Positions 5,554 through 13,969 of a stretch of 17,932 nt of DNA are shown one piece after another (the first letter of the stretch is position 1; every line of letters begins with the position of its first letter). The notes beneath the pieces are model-generated. The model made no database searches. It was given only the letters and a program-made list of their open reading frames with translations, and was not told the DNA's origin. The translations under genes and the position numbers were made by a program. This stretch comes from an uncultured Candidatus Saccharibacteria bacterium (lineage in GTDB: Bacteria > Patescibacteriota > Saccharimonadia > Saccharimonadales > Saccharimonadaceae), in NCBI GenBank assembly GCA_946185175.1, contig CAMHIH010000007.1, positions 1-17,932 of the forward strand, read 5' to 3'.

Positions 5554-7767
5554 TTAATTACTCTCTATACACGCATTGACTTCGGAATCGCCCATTACGT
5601 TACATTTCGTCTCCGAGGCGCCACCAAACGCCGTCAGGAGGTCCGTTATCTGTTTCCAGTAATCTTCGAATGTAAGCTTCTTATATTCTTCAATCTCCGC
5701 CTTGGCCTCTTCTACGCAACTGTTATAGAAATTCTCATCGTCCTCATAGAAATAGCATTGCAATTTAATATAAGATTCTTGATTCTCGATGACGAAATCT
5801 CTTTGCTTTTCCCAGGCATCTTTCATGACTTCAAGCATCGTCTTAGCTTCGCCTGGCTCAGCAATCGTCTGCGCATCGTAACTTAGTTCGAAATCATACT
5901 TAACAGTATCGTATTTACTAGAGGCATTGATAACGGCATGCTTAATCTCGTGCGTCCAGCTTTTTACGCCAAAGTACACATCACCAATCGTGTATTTAAC
6001 GTCCTCTTCTTCTTCATCGTCGTCATCAAGAATGGTTTCCCAATCATCATCTTCATCGGTAATATCCCATTCCCAATCGTCTTCTTCTTCATCCTCATCG
6101 ATGATTTCCAGAGCGTTGATCGAGTTTTCATTCTCGCCAGTATTCTTGCCGATTAGACCTTTCGTAGCGCTATTGCTCTCGCTTTCTTCGTAGCACTCGC
6201 TAAAATCGGCCGCTTCTTCAATTTTGCCTACGGCTTCCTTGAAGCTGTCGAGCTTAGCTTGGTCGATATTAATCTTGTAATAGACTAACCCTTCTTTGGC
6301 TCCTTCGAAATTCTCAACAACATCGCCAAATTCAAAGAAGCTATTTTGTTTATAGGCATCCAAGACCTTCTGCTTCGCATCGCTAGCAATTTTTTCGTAG
6401 TTTGTCGTCAAGCAGCCAATCACATCATCTTTATATAGCTGTTTGCCCAACATTTCACGAATACTCTCATCACTAAGCTTAATCCAGACGTCTTTACCAG
6501 CATTCTCGCCCAGGGCTTTGTACTCTTCATAGAATTTCTTCGTTTCGCTATCAAGTCCATCATAATAGCTCATCGAAGAGTCATCATCATCGTCCGACTT
6601 ACCATTCTGATGTTCCGATACGCCCGACTTTATATAAAGCTTGCCGCCTTCTACATAGGTTAGCTCACTCTTTTCGATGTCGGCCGAATCATCATTATAG
6701 TGTTCGGTTGTATTCTGACTCAAGTAGGCGCTCACGCCATTCATGCGTAATTCAAAATCAACGACTTCTTTCGCTAATTTTGTTCTATAATCCCGCGTCG
6801 TCCACTCTTTGACATCCTTATAAGTAGTCGTAGACGTACCCTTGACAGACGTAAAGCCTAGCCCCGTGCCAGCACTCTTAATCTCGCCATTAGCCAACTC
6901 GACATTGAGTAGCTTAGACATCGCATCAACTGACACATTATCCTTTGACTCGTGCCAATTAAAATACAGAATCGCCGCAACGCCACCGCCAATTAGGATT
7001 AATAGTACGATAATTATTGCAATAATTAAGCCAGTCTTTTTCTTCTTTTTTACCGGCTCGGCTGCTTGTATTGTGCTCTGTGCTTCAGCAGTAGGCGCAG
7101 TAGTATCAACTACTGGATTTGCCGCTACAGCTTCTGCAACAGGATTAACTGGCGTCTCCGTTGGAGTATCAGTTGCCGCAACTGGCGCTGCGGTTTCTGG
7201 TGCTGGAGCCGAGCTGTCTTCTGCTGCGGGCTCAGCTAAACCTTCCGTTTCGGCCGAAATATCAGGCTCAGGTGTTGTATTTTCTACAACACCACCATTC
7301 AATAAAACGTCCATCTGGGAAGCAACGTCGCCATTTTCCTTCGTATCTTCAGGTTGCATAATCTCCCCTATATTAACTTTAATCGGCTCTTCCTTTGAAA
7401 CTATTTCTTTACTCGCAAGAGGGTCCTCAACTTGGTCAATATCGGATTGCAAATCCTGCATATTAACATTATTGATTTCGTCCCGCTCAGCGACTAAAGC
7501 TGACTCGTTATTTATCGGATCGGCCGGAATAATGGTCTCTAGGTTACCGGAACCAACCGCGCCAGGTATTTCCATATCCGCTTCGGTCAGTATTTCCTCT
7601 TCGGCTACATCTAATTCTTCTTCGACAAAAGGGTTAAAAACTTTATCCTCGGCATCATCTATAAACGCCTCTTCGGCCTTTGCCTCTTCCTCAATAGAAA
7701 TATTAGCGTTCGCCTCGTCCTGCACGGGCTTTACGCCCGCACCGGTGCCTAGATCGTCATTATTCAT
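5554..7767 (-). CDS. Large acidic single-pass membrane protein of unknown function, 737 aa
   Basis: Residues 1-240 are a disordered, Glu/Asp-rich then Pro/Ala/Thr-rich tail with no cysteine. A VKKKKKTG basic stop precedes one transmembrane helix (about 246-269). The remaining 468 residues should be extracytoplasmic by the positive-inside rule. This ectodomain has a dense Asp/Glu/Trp tract (about residues 552-592, with repeats such as DEDEEEDDWEWD) and six cysteines, an even number compatible with disulfides. No sorting motif or enzymatic motif is seen, and the family is not recognised. The acidic tract could bind divalent cations or basic surfaces (inference only). It follows the 118-aa gene by 16 nt with a weak ribosome binding site, so the two are probably cotranscribed and may act together. 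Confidence 0.85.
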   Translation of the reverse strand: MNNDDLGTGAGVKPVQDEANANISIEEEAKAEEAFIDDAEDKVFNPFVEEELDVAEEEILTEADMEIPGAVGSGNLETIIPADPINNESALVAERDEINNVNMQDLQSDIDQVEDPLASKEIVSKEEPIKVNIGEIMQPEDTKENGDVASQMDVLLNGGVVENTTPEPDISAETEGLAEPAAEDSSAPAPETAAPVAATDTPTETPVNPVAEAVAANPVVDTTAPTAEAQSTIQAAEPVKKKKKTGLIIAIIIVLLILIGGGVAAILYFNWHESKDNVSVDAMSKLLNVELANGEIKSAGTGLGFTSVKGTSTTTYKDVKEWTTRDYRTKLAKEVVDFELRMNGVSAYLSQNTTEHYNDDSADIEKSELTYVEGGKLYIKSGVSEHQNGKSDDDDDSSMSYYDGLDSETKKFYEEYKALGENAGKDVWIKLSDESIREMLGKQLYKDDVIGCLTTNYEKIASDAKQKVLDAYKQNSFFEFGDVVENFEGAKEGLVYYKINIDQAKLDSFKEAVGKIEEAADFSECYEESESNSATKGLIGKNTGENENSINALEIIDEDEEEDDWEWDITDEDDDWETILDDDDEEEEDVKYTIGDVYFGVKSWTHEIKHAVINASSKYDTVKYDFELSYDAQTIAEPGEAKTMLEVMKDAWEKQRDFVIENQESYIKLQCYFYEDDENFYNSCVEEAKAEIEEYKKLTFEDYWKQITDLLTAFGGASETKCNVMGDSEVNACIESN

Positions 7768-7783
7768 TCAATTATTATCCAAA

Positions 7784-8140
7784 TTATTCTTCGTCAGTCG
7801 CATCTTCTACTGGAGCAACTTCATCGCCATCAACCATATGGATTTCGCAAGTTGCACCATGTGCACGTGCGCAAGCCTCGATGGACTCATATTTACTCAG
7901 AAGCTCGCTCGAGAAGATAAATAGCCATACAGCGACAGCCGCGAAGATAACCATTGTTAAGGCAAACATACAATAGAAGAATTTATATTTGCCAGTAGCT
8001 TGATGCTCTTCTGGGTATTTTTCGTATAGTAAACCCTTGCCTTGTGCTTTCTTGGTAGTAGTCTTTACGGTTGTCGTTTTCTTAGCAACCGGCTTCTTTG
8101 CACTAGTAGTTTTTTTCTTAGTTGTGGCTTTAGTAGCCAT
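7784..8140 (-). CDS. Small single-pass membrane protein with Lys-rich tail, 118 aa
   Basis: The start at 8140 has AAGGAGGG 9 nt upstream. Residues 1-35 are built almost only of Lys, Thr, Ala and Val (runs such as KKKTTSAKKPVAKK), resembling bacterial histone-like tails that bind nucleic acid or acidic protein. A transmembrane helix spans about 54-78, and the C-terminal 40 residues are acidic and contain a CARAHGATC pair. With the positive-inside rule the Lys tail is cytoplasmic and the Cys pair is outside. It is the first gene of a two-gene operon with the 737-aa protein, whose cytoplasmic tail is strongly acidic; pairing of the two opposite-charge tails is possible but unproven. Family not recognised. 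Confidence 0.85.
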   Translation of the reverse strand: MATKATTKKKTTSAKKPVAKKTTTVKTTTKKAQGKGLLYEKYPEEHQATGKYKFFYCMFALTMVIFAAVAVWLFIFSSELLSKYESIEACARAHGATCEIHMVDGDEVAPVEDATDEE

Positions 8141-8179
8141 AGCTTTTTGCCCTCCTTAAAAAAATTCGCTTTTGCTTAA

Positions 8180-8188
8180 AATATAACA
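8180..8188 (-). promoter_or_regulatory. Extended -10 promoter of the 118-aa/737-aa operon
   Basis: The minus strand reads TTTTGTGTTATATT, an extended -10 (TGTTATATT), giving a leader of about 33 nt that contains AAGGAGGG. No clear -35 hexamer is visible. Confidence 0.45.
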
Positions 8189-8246
8189 CAAAATAAATAA
8201 ACATAAAAGTTTTCTAAAATCCGCCCTGCCAAATACATCATGCTTA

Positions 8247-8255
8247 TGTTATAAT
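8247..8255 (+). promoter_or_regulatory. Extended -10 promoter of eno
   Basis: TGTTATAAT is a perfect extended -10, with no matching -35 at 17 bp. The start would be near 8262, with a leader of about 44 nt. The short AT-rich region between it and the divergent minus-strand promoter holds nothing else. Confidence 0.65.
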
Positions 8256-8305
8256 AATGTCCAATTAGAGTTATACGCATTAAGGGAAGAAAGAAGAGGC
8301 ATTCA

Positions 8306-9601
8306 ATGCAAAAAGATAACTGCATTATTAAATATATTAAGGCGCGTCAAATATTAGATTCTCGTGGCAACCCAACCGTCGAAACTGACGTCGTTCTTGA
8401 AAGTGGCCATGCTGGTCGCGCAGCTGTACCATCTGGCGCATCTACTGGCGCCGGCGAAGCGCTTGAACTCCGTGACAATGACGATACCCGCTTTGGCGGC
8501 AAAGGCGTCTTAAAAGCCGTCTGGAATGTCAATAGTAAAATCGCAGACGTATTAATCGGCAACGACGCCAGTGACCAACGCAAGCTCGACCAACTTATGC
8601 TTGACCTTGACGGCACCGAGAATAAATCAAATCTTGGCGCCAATGCTATTTTGTCCGTATCATTAGCTGCCGCTAAGGCCGTCGCTCACGCTAAAGGTCG
8701 TCGCTTCTATGAATACGTTGCAGACATTGCTGGAACAGGCGAAGAAATGCGCCTCCCGATGCCAATGATGAACGTCATGAATGGTGGTGCTCACGCCGAT
8801 TGGTCAACCGATTTCCAGGAATACATGATAATTCCAGTTAGTGCCACGAATGTTCAAGACGCCGTACGTATGGGCGCCGAAGTATTCCACGCGCTAAAGA
8901 AGATTCTAAAAGAACGTAAGTACGCTACTACCGTCGGCGATGAAGGTGGATATGCCCCTTTCGTCAAAGATGGAAACAACGAGCCACTCGAATTAATAAA
9001 GCTCGCAGTAGAAGCCGCCGGTTATGAACTGGGCAAAGACATTGCCATCGCCATGGATATTGCCGCATCAGAATTTGCCGAAGATGACCATTACAAGCTC
9101 AAGACCAATGGCGACTGGAAATCTAGTAATGATCTCGCTAACTGGTATCAGTGGATCATCGACAACTATCCTGTCGTCTCTATTGAGGATGGCCTTGGCG
9201 AAAACGACTGGGGTGGCTGGCGCATGTTGACCGAACGCTTCGGCGATCGTCTACAACTCGTTGGCGACGACCTCTTCGTTACCAATTCCAAGCTCCTCCA
9301 GCGCGGTATCGACGAGCATGCCGGCAACGCCATCTTAATCAAGCCAAACCAAATCGGCTCGCTCACCGAGACCATCGATGCTGTAATGCTTGCCAAGAAA
9401 AATGGCTACAACTGCGTCATGTCGCACCGCTCTGGCGAAACCGAAGATACTACCATCGCTCACTTGGCCGTCGGCCTTGGCACAGGTCAAATTAAAACTG
9501 GTTCCCTTAGCCGTTCAGAACGCATCGCCAAATACAACGAACTAATGCGTATCGCGGAAGCTAACCGCAACCTTGGTCTAGAAAATCCATTCAAGAAATA
9601 A
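8306..9601 (+). CDS. eno: Enolase (phosphopyruvate hydratase)
   Basis: 431 aa, full length. It converts 2-phosphoglycerate to phosphoenolpyruvate in lower glycolysis. Recognisable blocks: [11 protein letters not shown] and VPSGASTG near the N-terminus, the substrate loop NGGAHADW, and DFQEYMI with Glu172. VGDEGGYAP carries catalytic Glu213. The Mg2+ ligands are Asp251, Glu294 and Asp321. [13 protein letters not shown] carries the catalytic base Lys346, SHRSGETED holds His374-Arg375-Ser376, and Lys397 is in QIKTGS. All key residues are present, so the enzyme should be active. The start at 8306 has GAGG 6 nt upstream. It has its own promoter and is transcribed alone, convergent with pgi, sharing a bidirectional terminator. 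Confidence 0.97.
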   Translation: MQKDNCIIKYIKARQILDSRGNPTVETDVVLESGHAGRAAVPSGASTGAGEALELRDNDDTRFGGKGVLKAVWNVNSKIADVLIGNDASDQRKLDQLMLDLDGTENKSNLGANAILSVSLAAAKAVAHAKGRRFYEYVADIAGTGEEMRLPMPMMNVMNGGAHADWSTDFQEYMIIPVSATNVQDAVRMGAEVFHALKKILKERKYATTVGDEGGYAPFVKDGNNEPLELIKLAVEAAGYELGKDIAIAMDIAASEFAEDDHYKLKTNGDWKSSNDLANWYQWIIDNYPVVSIEDGLGENDWGGWRMLTERFGDRLQLVGDDLFVTNSKLLQRGIDEHAGNAILIKPNQIGSLTETIDAVMLAKKNGYNCVMSHRSGETEDTTIAHLAVGLGTGQIKTGSLSRSERIAKYNELMRIAEANRNLGLENPFKK

Positions 9602-9605
9602 CCCT

Positions 9606-9624
9606 TGGGGCAGCCTCCGCCCCA
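9606..9624 (+). other. GC-rich hairpin after eno
   Basis: A 6-bp TGGGGC/GCCCCA stem with a 7-nt loop starts 4 nt past the eno stop. It has no T-tract and lies 12 nt before the main terminator. It may help stabilise the mRNA end or pause polymerase. Confidence 0.5.
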
Positions 9625-9636
9625 CTTCCCGGACAC

Positions 9637-9669
9637 AAAAATATCTCCCCTGGGCAGGGAGATATTTTT
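9637..9669. terminator. Bidirectional terminator shared by eno and pgi
   Basis: A perfect 13-bp inverted repeat (9637-9649 with 9657-9669, AAAAATATCTCCC and its complement) with a 7-nt loop. It has a T-tract in both directions and lies between the converging eno and pgi stop codons. Confidence 0.92.
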
Positions 9670-9682
9670 TTATACAACAAAA

Positions 9683-10942
9683 TTATTTTTCGTAACCAGG
9701 CTTACCCAACAGCTCAAACATCCGATTTTTGTAAGCTTCTACGCCTGGCTGATTAAACGGATTCACTCCCAATAAGAAGCCGCTCAACGCGCAACTCATT
9801 TCAAAGAAGTAGATTAAGGCCCCCAATGAGCGTTCATCTAAATCAGGCATCACAACCTCAAGGATTGGCACTCCGCCCGCCAAATGCGCCTCACGCGTCG
9901 CCGCATTCGCAGTCTTACAAATATAATCCATTTCCTTGCCCTCAAGATACTTCAGGCCATCCAAATCCTCTTCAAGGGTCGGAACTTTTACTGCGTCATA
10001 ATCAGCAGCAATCTCAACGAACGTCTCAAACAAATTTCGACGCCCTTCCTGAATATATTGCCCCATCGAATGAAGATCGGTCGAATCAATCACGCTCGCC
10101 GGATAAATTCCTTTGCCGTCTTTGCCCTCGCTTTCGCCAAACAATTGCTTCCACCACTCATTAAACTGCGTAAACTGCGGCTCAAAGTTAGCTAAAATCT
10201 CAATATCATATTTTTGTTCAAGTAATATATTGCGAACCGCCGCATATTCAGCCGCCTTACCACCATCGGATATTAGGCTAGCCCTTTCTTCCTCCGCGCC
10301 ATCCATCAATGTATCAATATTGATGCCAGCTGCCGCAATCGCCAACAAACCAACACCAGTCAAAACCGAATAGCGACCGCCAATATTGTCTGGCACTACA
10401 AAGCTTGTATATCCTTTCGCTACCGCCTCATCGTGCAATGCTCCCTTATTCGCATCCGTCGTAGCATAAATGCGCTTCGCCGCTTCGGCTTCACCATACT
10501 TAGCAATCAACTTCTCCTTAAAAATCCTAAACGCTACAGCAGGCTCCGTCGTAGTTCCAGATTTAGATATCACATTGATTGAAAAATCCTTATCGCCCAA
10601 ATCTGCTATAACTTTTTCGACCGCACGCGGACTTAAAGAATTACCAGCATACAAAATCTTCGTACGATTACACTCGCCACCTGAAGCTTCAATCACGGCA
10701 CGATGTCCCAAATAACTACCGCCGATTCCAATACAGACTAGGTAATCCGAGTCCGCGTTAATTTGCTTGGCGGCTTGCTTAATTCGCGCGAATTCATCTT
10801 TGTCATACTTAACGGGTAGATCAACCCAACCACCAAAATCATCCTGCTGTGCGCGCGCCACATAGTTTCGCGCCTCGGCTAGCTTCGCCTCAAAATCAGT
10901 AGTCTTTACGGCATTGCCAAGACTACACTTGAAGTCAATCAT
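9683..10942 (-). CDS. pgi: Glucose-6-phosphate isomerase
   Basis: 419 aa, the compact form seen in Gram-positives and thermophiles, not the 550-aa proteobacterial type. It interconverts glucose 6-phosphate and fructose 6-phosphate. Visible blocks: [14 protein letters not shown] (about 69-82) and the phosphate-binding [11 protein letters not shown] (124-134). [13 protein letters not shown] holds Arg190. [11 protein letters not shown] holds the catalytic base Glu270, and DLHSMGQ has the ring-opening His291. The C-terminal [12 protein letters not shown] includes Lys405. The key residues are intact. The start at 10942 has GGAGG 4 nt upstream. The gene follows the DUF4367 gene by 22 nt with no terminator between them, so it probably depends on that gene's promoter. 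That is an unusual partner for a glycolytic gene. Confidence 0.96.
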   Translation of the reverse strand: MIDFKCSLGNAVKTTDFEAKLAEARNYVARAQQDDFGGWVDLPVKYDKDEFARIKQAAKQINADSDYLVCIGIGGSYLGHRAVIEASGGECNRTKILYAGNSLSPRAVEKVIADLGDKDFSINVISKSGTTTEPAVAFRIFKEKLIAKYGEAEAAKRIYATTDANKGALHDEAVAKGYTSFVVPDNIGGRYSVLTGVGLLAIAAAGINIDTLMDGAEEERASLISDGGKAAEYAAVRNILLEQKYDIEILANFEPQFTQFNEWWKQLFGESEGKDGKGIYPASVIDSTDLHSMGQYIQEGRRNLFETFVEIAADYDAVKVPTLEEDLDGLKYLEGKEMDYICKTANAATREAHLAGGVPILEVVMPDLDERSLGALIYFFEMSCALSGFLLGVNPFNQPGVEAYKNRMFELLGKPGYEK

Positions 10943-10964
10943 GCTTCCTCCGTTTCGTTAAAGC

Positions 10965-12149
10965 TTATAGACTGACGGCAATATCGTGTAAATCACTAGA
11001 ATTAAGCTCTGCAGCTTCGCCGTCAACAATATAAAGCACACCACCATTCACCCAGACCGCCTTTGAGCCCGAAATATAAATCGTTAGCCCTTGGCCTTTC
11101 GCTATCGAATAATCATCACCCCAATTCTTTTTTACGTAATTCACTAATACCGCTGTAGAATCCCAGCTTGATTTCTCTTCTATTAAGCTGAAGGTTTTAC
11201 CGATATCGTTCTTGAAATTCATTGTAATCTTGCCGTTCTCTTCTTTGACAAGACCATCAAGCCGATAATTGCTTGGCACATAGCTAGGATAAGCATTCGA
11301 AATACCAGCCTGCATGGCGGCAACCCGCACCGAAATATCAGGCAAATTCAAGCTCACCAAATACCCCAATAGCCCAATCGAAATTATTGCCATAGCCATC
11401 GCAACAGCGAAACGCTTTTTCTGCCAAAAATGCTGCTTTTTTATCTTCTTTTCGCCGAAATCTTCTTTCGTATTTTCAGCACTCTGCATACGCTGTAATG
11501 CCTGCTGAATCGCACGATCTTTCCTTTCCTGTGCCGTAATCCTTGCCGGCGCCGGTGCAGCCTGAGCCGCCATTCTAGCTCGCGTAGTATCCAATAACTT
11601 ATGTCCCTGAGGACCAATATCCTTACTCTCTTGTTTGCGGGTCTGCTTTAAATCTGTCGCCGCTTGCTGACGTATCTTAGCTAGTTGTTGAGCCGTAATG
11701 CGCTTACCAACCTGTTGTTGTGCCGCATTCTGCTGTTGCTTCTGACGTAGACGCTTTTGTTGTTCAATAAACGCCGCGCTCGGTTGAATCTTTCCGGCTT
11801 TACTATGCTGAATTAATGACTGCTTCCCTGATGCACCGCGCGTACCAGCAACTGCTCTTACGGCAGCCTTTTGCTGCTGACCCTGTTGCCTATTACTACT
11901 CAATTGTTGCTGTGCTGTTTTCGTGGATGTTTGCTGCGCAGAGACTCTTGCTGGCGCGACGGTTTTTTTCTGCTGAGTCTGAGTAGCTTTCTGTTGAACT
12001 TTTGCAGTACTTTGCGTTTTTACTGTAGCACTCGGTCGTCGCACGAAACGACGATTTAAAGTCGAGGATTTTTGGAGTCTACGATGGTCAACTGAACTCG
12101 CATGGTTAGTTGTCGCACCTTTTCTTGAAATTCTATTAACTCCGTCCAT
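10965..12149 (-). CDS. Q-rich membrane protein with C-terminal DUF4367-like domain
   Basis: 394 aa. Residues 1-230 are a low-complexity, basic, Gln/Ala/Lys/Thr-rich tail with many QQ and QQQ runs, probably disordered and cytoplasmic. One membrane helix spans about 247-268. Residues 285-394 resemble DUF4367: a YPSYVPSNYRLDG opening, a central strand region, then AVWVNGGVLYIVDG and an ending DLHDIAVSL. DUF4367 occurs in extracytoplasmic parts of anti-sigma and sporulation-type membrane proteins in Firmicutes; no anti-sigma domain is seen here. The start at 12149 has GAGG 4-5 nt upstream. It heads a two-gene unit with pgi. The domain match is by eye and moderately confident; function unknown. 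Confidence 0.8.
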   Translation of the reverse strand: MDGVNRISRKGATTNHASSVDHRRLQKSSTLNRRFVRRPSATVKTQSTAKVQQKATQTQQKKTVAPARVSAQQTSTKTAQQQLSSNRQQGQQQKAAVRAVAGTRGASGKQSLIQHSKAGKIQPSAAFIEQQKRLRQKQQQNAAQQQVGKRITAQQLAKIRQQAATDLKQTRKQESKDIGPQGHKLLDTTRARMAAQAAPAPARITAQERKDRAIQQALQRMQSAENTKEDFGEKKIKKQHFWQKKRFAVAMAMAIISIGLLGYLVSLNLPDISVRVAAMQAGISNAYPSYVPSNYRLDGLVKEENGKITMNFKNDIGKTFSLIEEKSSWDSTAVLVNYVKKNWGDDYSIAKGQGLTIYISGSKAVWVNGGVLYIVDGEAAELNSSDLHDIAVSL

Positions 12150-12176
12150 TTTACCTCGCTTTATTCTGCTAATGTT

Positions 12177-12205
12177 ATCTTAAAACACTAGCCGGCGAAA
12201 ATCAA
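12177..12205 (-). promoter_or_regulatory. Promoter of the DUF4367-pgi unit
   Basis: The minus strand has TTGATT (12200-12205), a 17-bp spacer and TAAGAT (12177-12182), giving a short leader of about 20 nt with GAGG. It is one of the few promoters in the window without the extended TG. Confidence 0.6.
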
Positions 12206-12273
12206 TAAGCTTTTTAATAAAATTATTCAACGAAATTTTATTTATTAAACATAACCATTTTGCTGAACAATAA

Positions 12274-12282
12274 TGCTATAAT
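12274..12282 (+). promoter_or_regulatory. Extended -10 promoter of the PEGA gene
   Basis: TGCTATAAT ends 14 nt before the ATG at 12297. The expected start near 12289 leaves a leader of about 8 nt, too short for a ribosome binding site, and none is seen. No matching -35. Confidence 0.65.
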
Positions 12283-12296
12283 AACAATAGTTAATT

Positions 12297-13874
12297 ATGG
12301 ACAGACAAAAGACTAAGAGGATTCGCTCCGCGCGAGTCATCGCCACTAACATCTTTATGGGAATCGCGGTAGTTGCTATTGTCGCAGTTCTCATGCTCAT
12401 TGCTATGGGCTTTTCATTTAACGAAAAAGGTAATCTCGAGCAATCCGGACTGTTACAGATTGCCTCGCAACCAGGCCGGGCCACTGTCGAAATCGATGGC
12501 AATCAATTACTTTCCCTCACCGAAGTCAACAAAATGGTCAGCAGTGGCGAACACGATATTAAAGTCAGCAAATCCGGCTTCGATACCTGGAGCAAGCATA
12601 TTAATTTAAGCGCCGGATTACTTACGCGTATCGAGTGGGTACGCCTCTTCCCCGTACAGCAAGTCATCGAAACAACCGACAACTTCGGCACACTTCGTTT
12701 AATATCTTATTCCAATGACCGCAAGCACCTTTTAACATCCGAGGTTAATAGCACAAGTCTCCACTATATCAGCCTTCAAGGCAACGAGACTAGCCACAAA
12801 AAACTCGACCTCGCAAAAGTATTCAATACAGACCGCGAACTTACTCGCCAAGGCTCCATCACGGTTGAATCTTGGAACGATAGCAATAATAAAGTTATTC
12901 TACGTTGGATTCGCGAAGATCAAGCCAATTGGTACTTAGTTGACCTCGGTGACGAAACAAAAGCTATCGACCTTACGGCTAAATTCGGTTTCAATTTCAC
13001 ACAAGTCAACGCCATCAACGATTCCGCCTCCAAACTCTGGGCACTCGAAAATAATAACTTACATATCATAGATATAAATGAATTAAAAATTTCCAGTGCG
13101 CTCGCATCCGACATTGAGTCTTTCTCGTGTAATAAAGATGTTGCGGCATATGTTACAAATAACATTCCAGTCGCCACTACTGACCAAGATCTCAGCACGG
13201 AAGTAACCGAAGAAGATAGTCTTGACGGCGAGGAAGTCACAACCGAAAACACTTCTGGCCGCGCCTTCTACACATATAGAGACGGCGAAGATGGTTCCGT
13301 TAAAATCTTCGATCTTAAAGATGACGACGAAATCGTTTTCGCATTGGGAACCTATTGGGGCGACGAATGGATTGCGTATTCGCTGAATAATAATATCTAT
13401 GTCATTGCTGGCAAATATCCTACTTATAAGAAAAGCGATAGCTCAACCCTTGAGCGCGTCATGTCGCACAAAAACTTAGCCTATTCACCAACTTCCGTAG
13501 ACGTCAACTCCAGTAATCGCGTAATCGCTTTCTGGTCAGGCAAGGACGTTGCCACCTTCGACATCGAAACTCGCGATTATTACGATTTCGAATTGGACGC
13601 TAGCAATACAATTAGCTGGTTAGATAACTATCTTATCTGGGAAAGCACCGGCGATAAAATTATCGTTCGAGACTTCGATGGAGACAATCGTCGCGAAATC
13701 ATCAACAACACCAAACACGCCGACCATGCCATTATTACGAGCAACAACAACTGGCTCTACTACTTTGATTTAGTCGAAGAAAAGCAAGACCCCGTCGTAA
13801 ACGAAAACGGCGAAACCGTCGAAGTTGCGCCAATCTACAATTACGTTCTTAAACGTTATAAACTCACTATATAA
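12297..13874 (+). CDS. PEGA-domain membrane protein with predicted beta-rich ectodomain
   Basis: 525 aa. A short basic tail (RQKTKRIRSAR) and one transmembrane helix (about 17-39) precede a PEGA domain at about 51-118: LLQIASQPGRATVEIDG, then the GEHDIKVSKSGFDTWSK strand, then the LLTRIEWVRLFP end. PEGA domains are small surface-exposed beta folds. The remaining 400 residues are rich in beta-type sequence with repeating Trp and Asp positions, such as ESWNDSNNKVILRW and YWGDEWIAYS, which suggests a beta-propeller-like repeat; blades cannot be assigned by eye. An acidic Thr/Glu insert lies near residues 300-325. The protein is probably anchored with everything after residue 40 outside. It begins almost at the transcription start and carries its own terminator. 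Confidence 0.85.
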   Translation: MDRQKTKRIRSARVIATNIFMGIAVVAIVAVLMLIAMGFSFNEKGNLEQSGLLQIASQPGRATVEIDGNQLLSLTEVNKMVSSGEHDIKVSKSGFDTWSKHINLSAGLLTRIEWVRLFPVQQVIETTDNFGTLRLISYSNDRKHLLTSEVNSTSLHYISLQGNETSHKKLDLAKVFNTDRELTRQGSITVESWNDSNNKVILRWIREDQANWYLVDLGDETKAIDLTAKFGFNFTQVNAINDSASKLWALENNNLHIIDINELKISSALASDIESFSCNKDVAAYVTNNIPVATTDQDLSTEVTEEDSLDGEEVTTENTSGRAFYTYRDGEDGSVKIFDLKDDDEIVFALGTYWGDEWIAYSLNNNIYVIAGKYPTYKKSDSSTLERVMSHKNLAYSPTSVDVNSSNRVIAFWSGKDVATFDIETRDYYDFELDASNTISWLDNYLIWESTGDKIIVRDFDGDNRREIINNTKHADHAIITSNNNWLYYFDLVEEKQDPVVNENGETVEVAPIYNYVLKRYKLTI

Positions 13875-13892
13875 ATAATTAATCATACCAAC

Positions 13893-13926
13893 AAAATAGA
13901 CGCCCCCTTACCGAGGCGTCTATTTT
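13893..13926. terminator. Bidirectional terminator between PEGA and sortase genes
   Basis: A 12-bp perfect stem (13893-13904 with 13915-13926, AAAATAGACGCC and its complement) with a 10-nt loop. It ends in TTTT going right and ATTTTG going left. It lies 18 nt past the PEGA gene and 43 nt past the end of the convergent sortase gene. Confidence 0.88.
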
Positions 13927-13969
13927 ATGTACTACCCGCCCCCCTAGACCACTCTCACCATCTATCTAT

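Noticed and set aside
5927..6193. Poly-serine open frame opposite the acidic tract
   Set aside because: The serine runs are simply the complement of Asp/Glu codons in the real gene.
6842..7924. Long open frame of 360 codons on the plus strand, Ser/Ala-rich
   Set aside because: It is the reverse complement of the Glu/Asp/Ala/Thr-rich part of the 737-aa and 118-aa genes; biased composition of the real genes removes stops on the other strand. It has no ribosome binding site or known motif.
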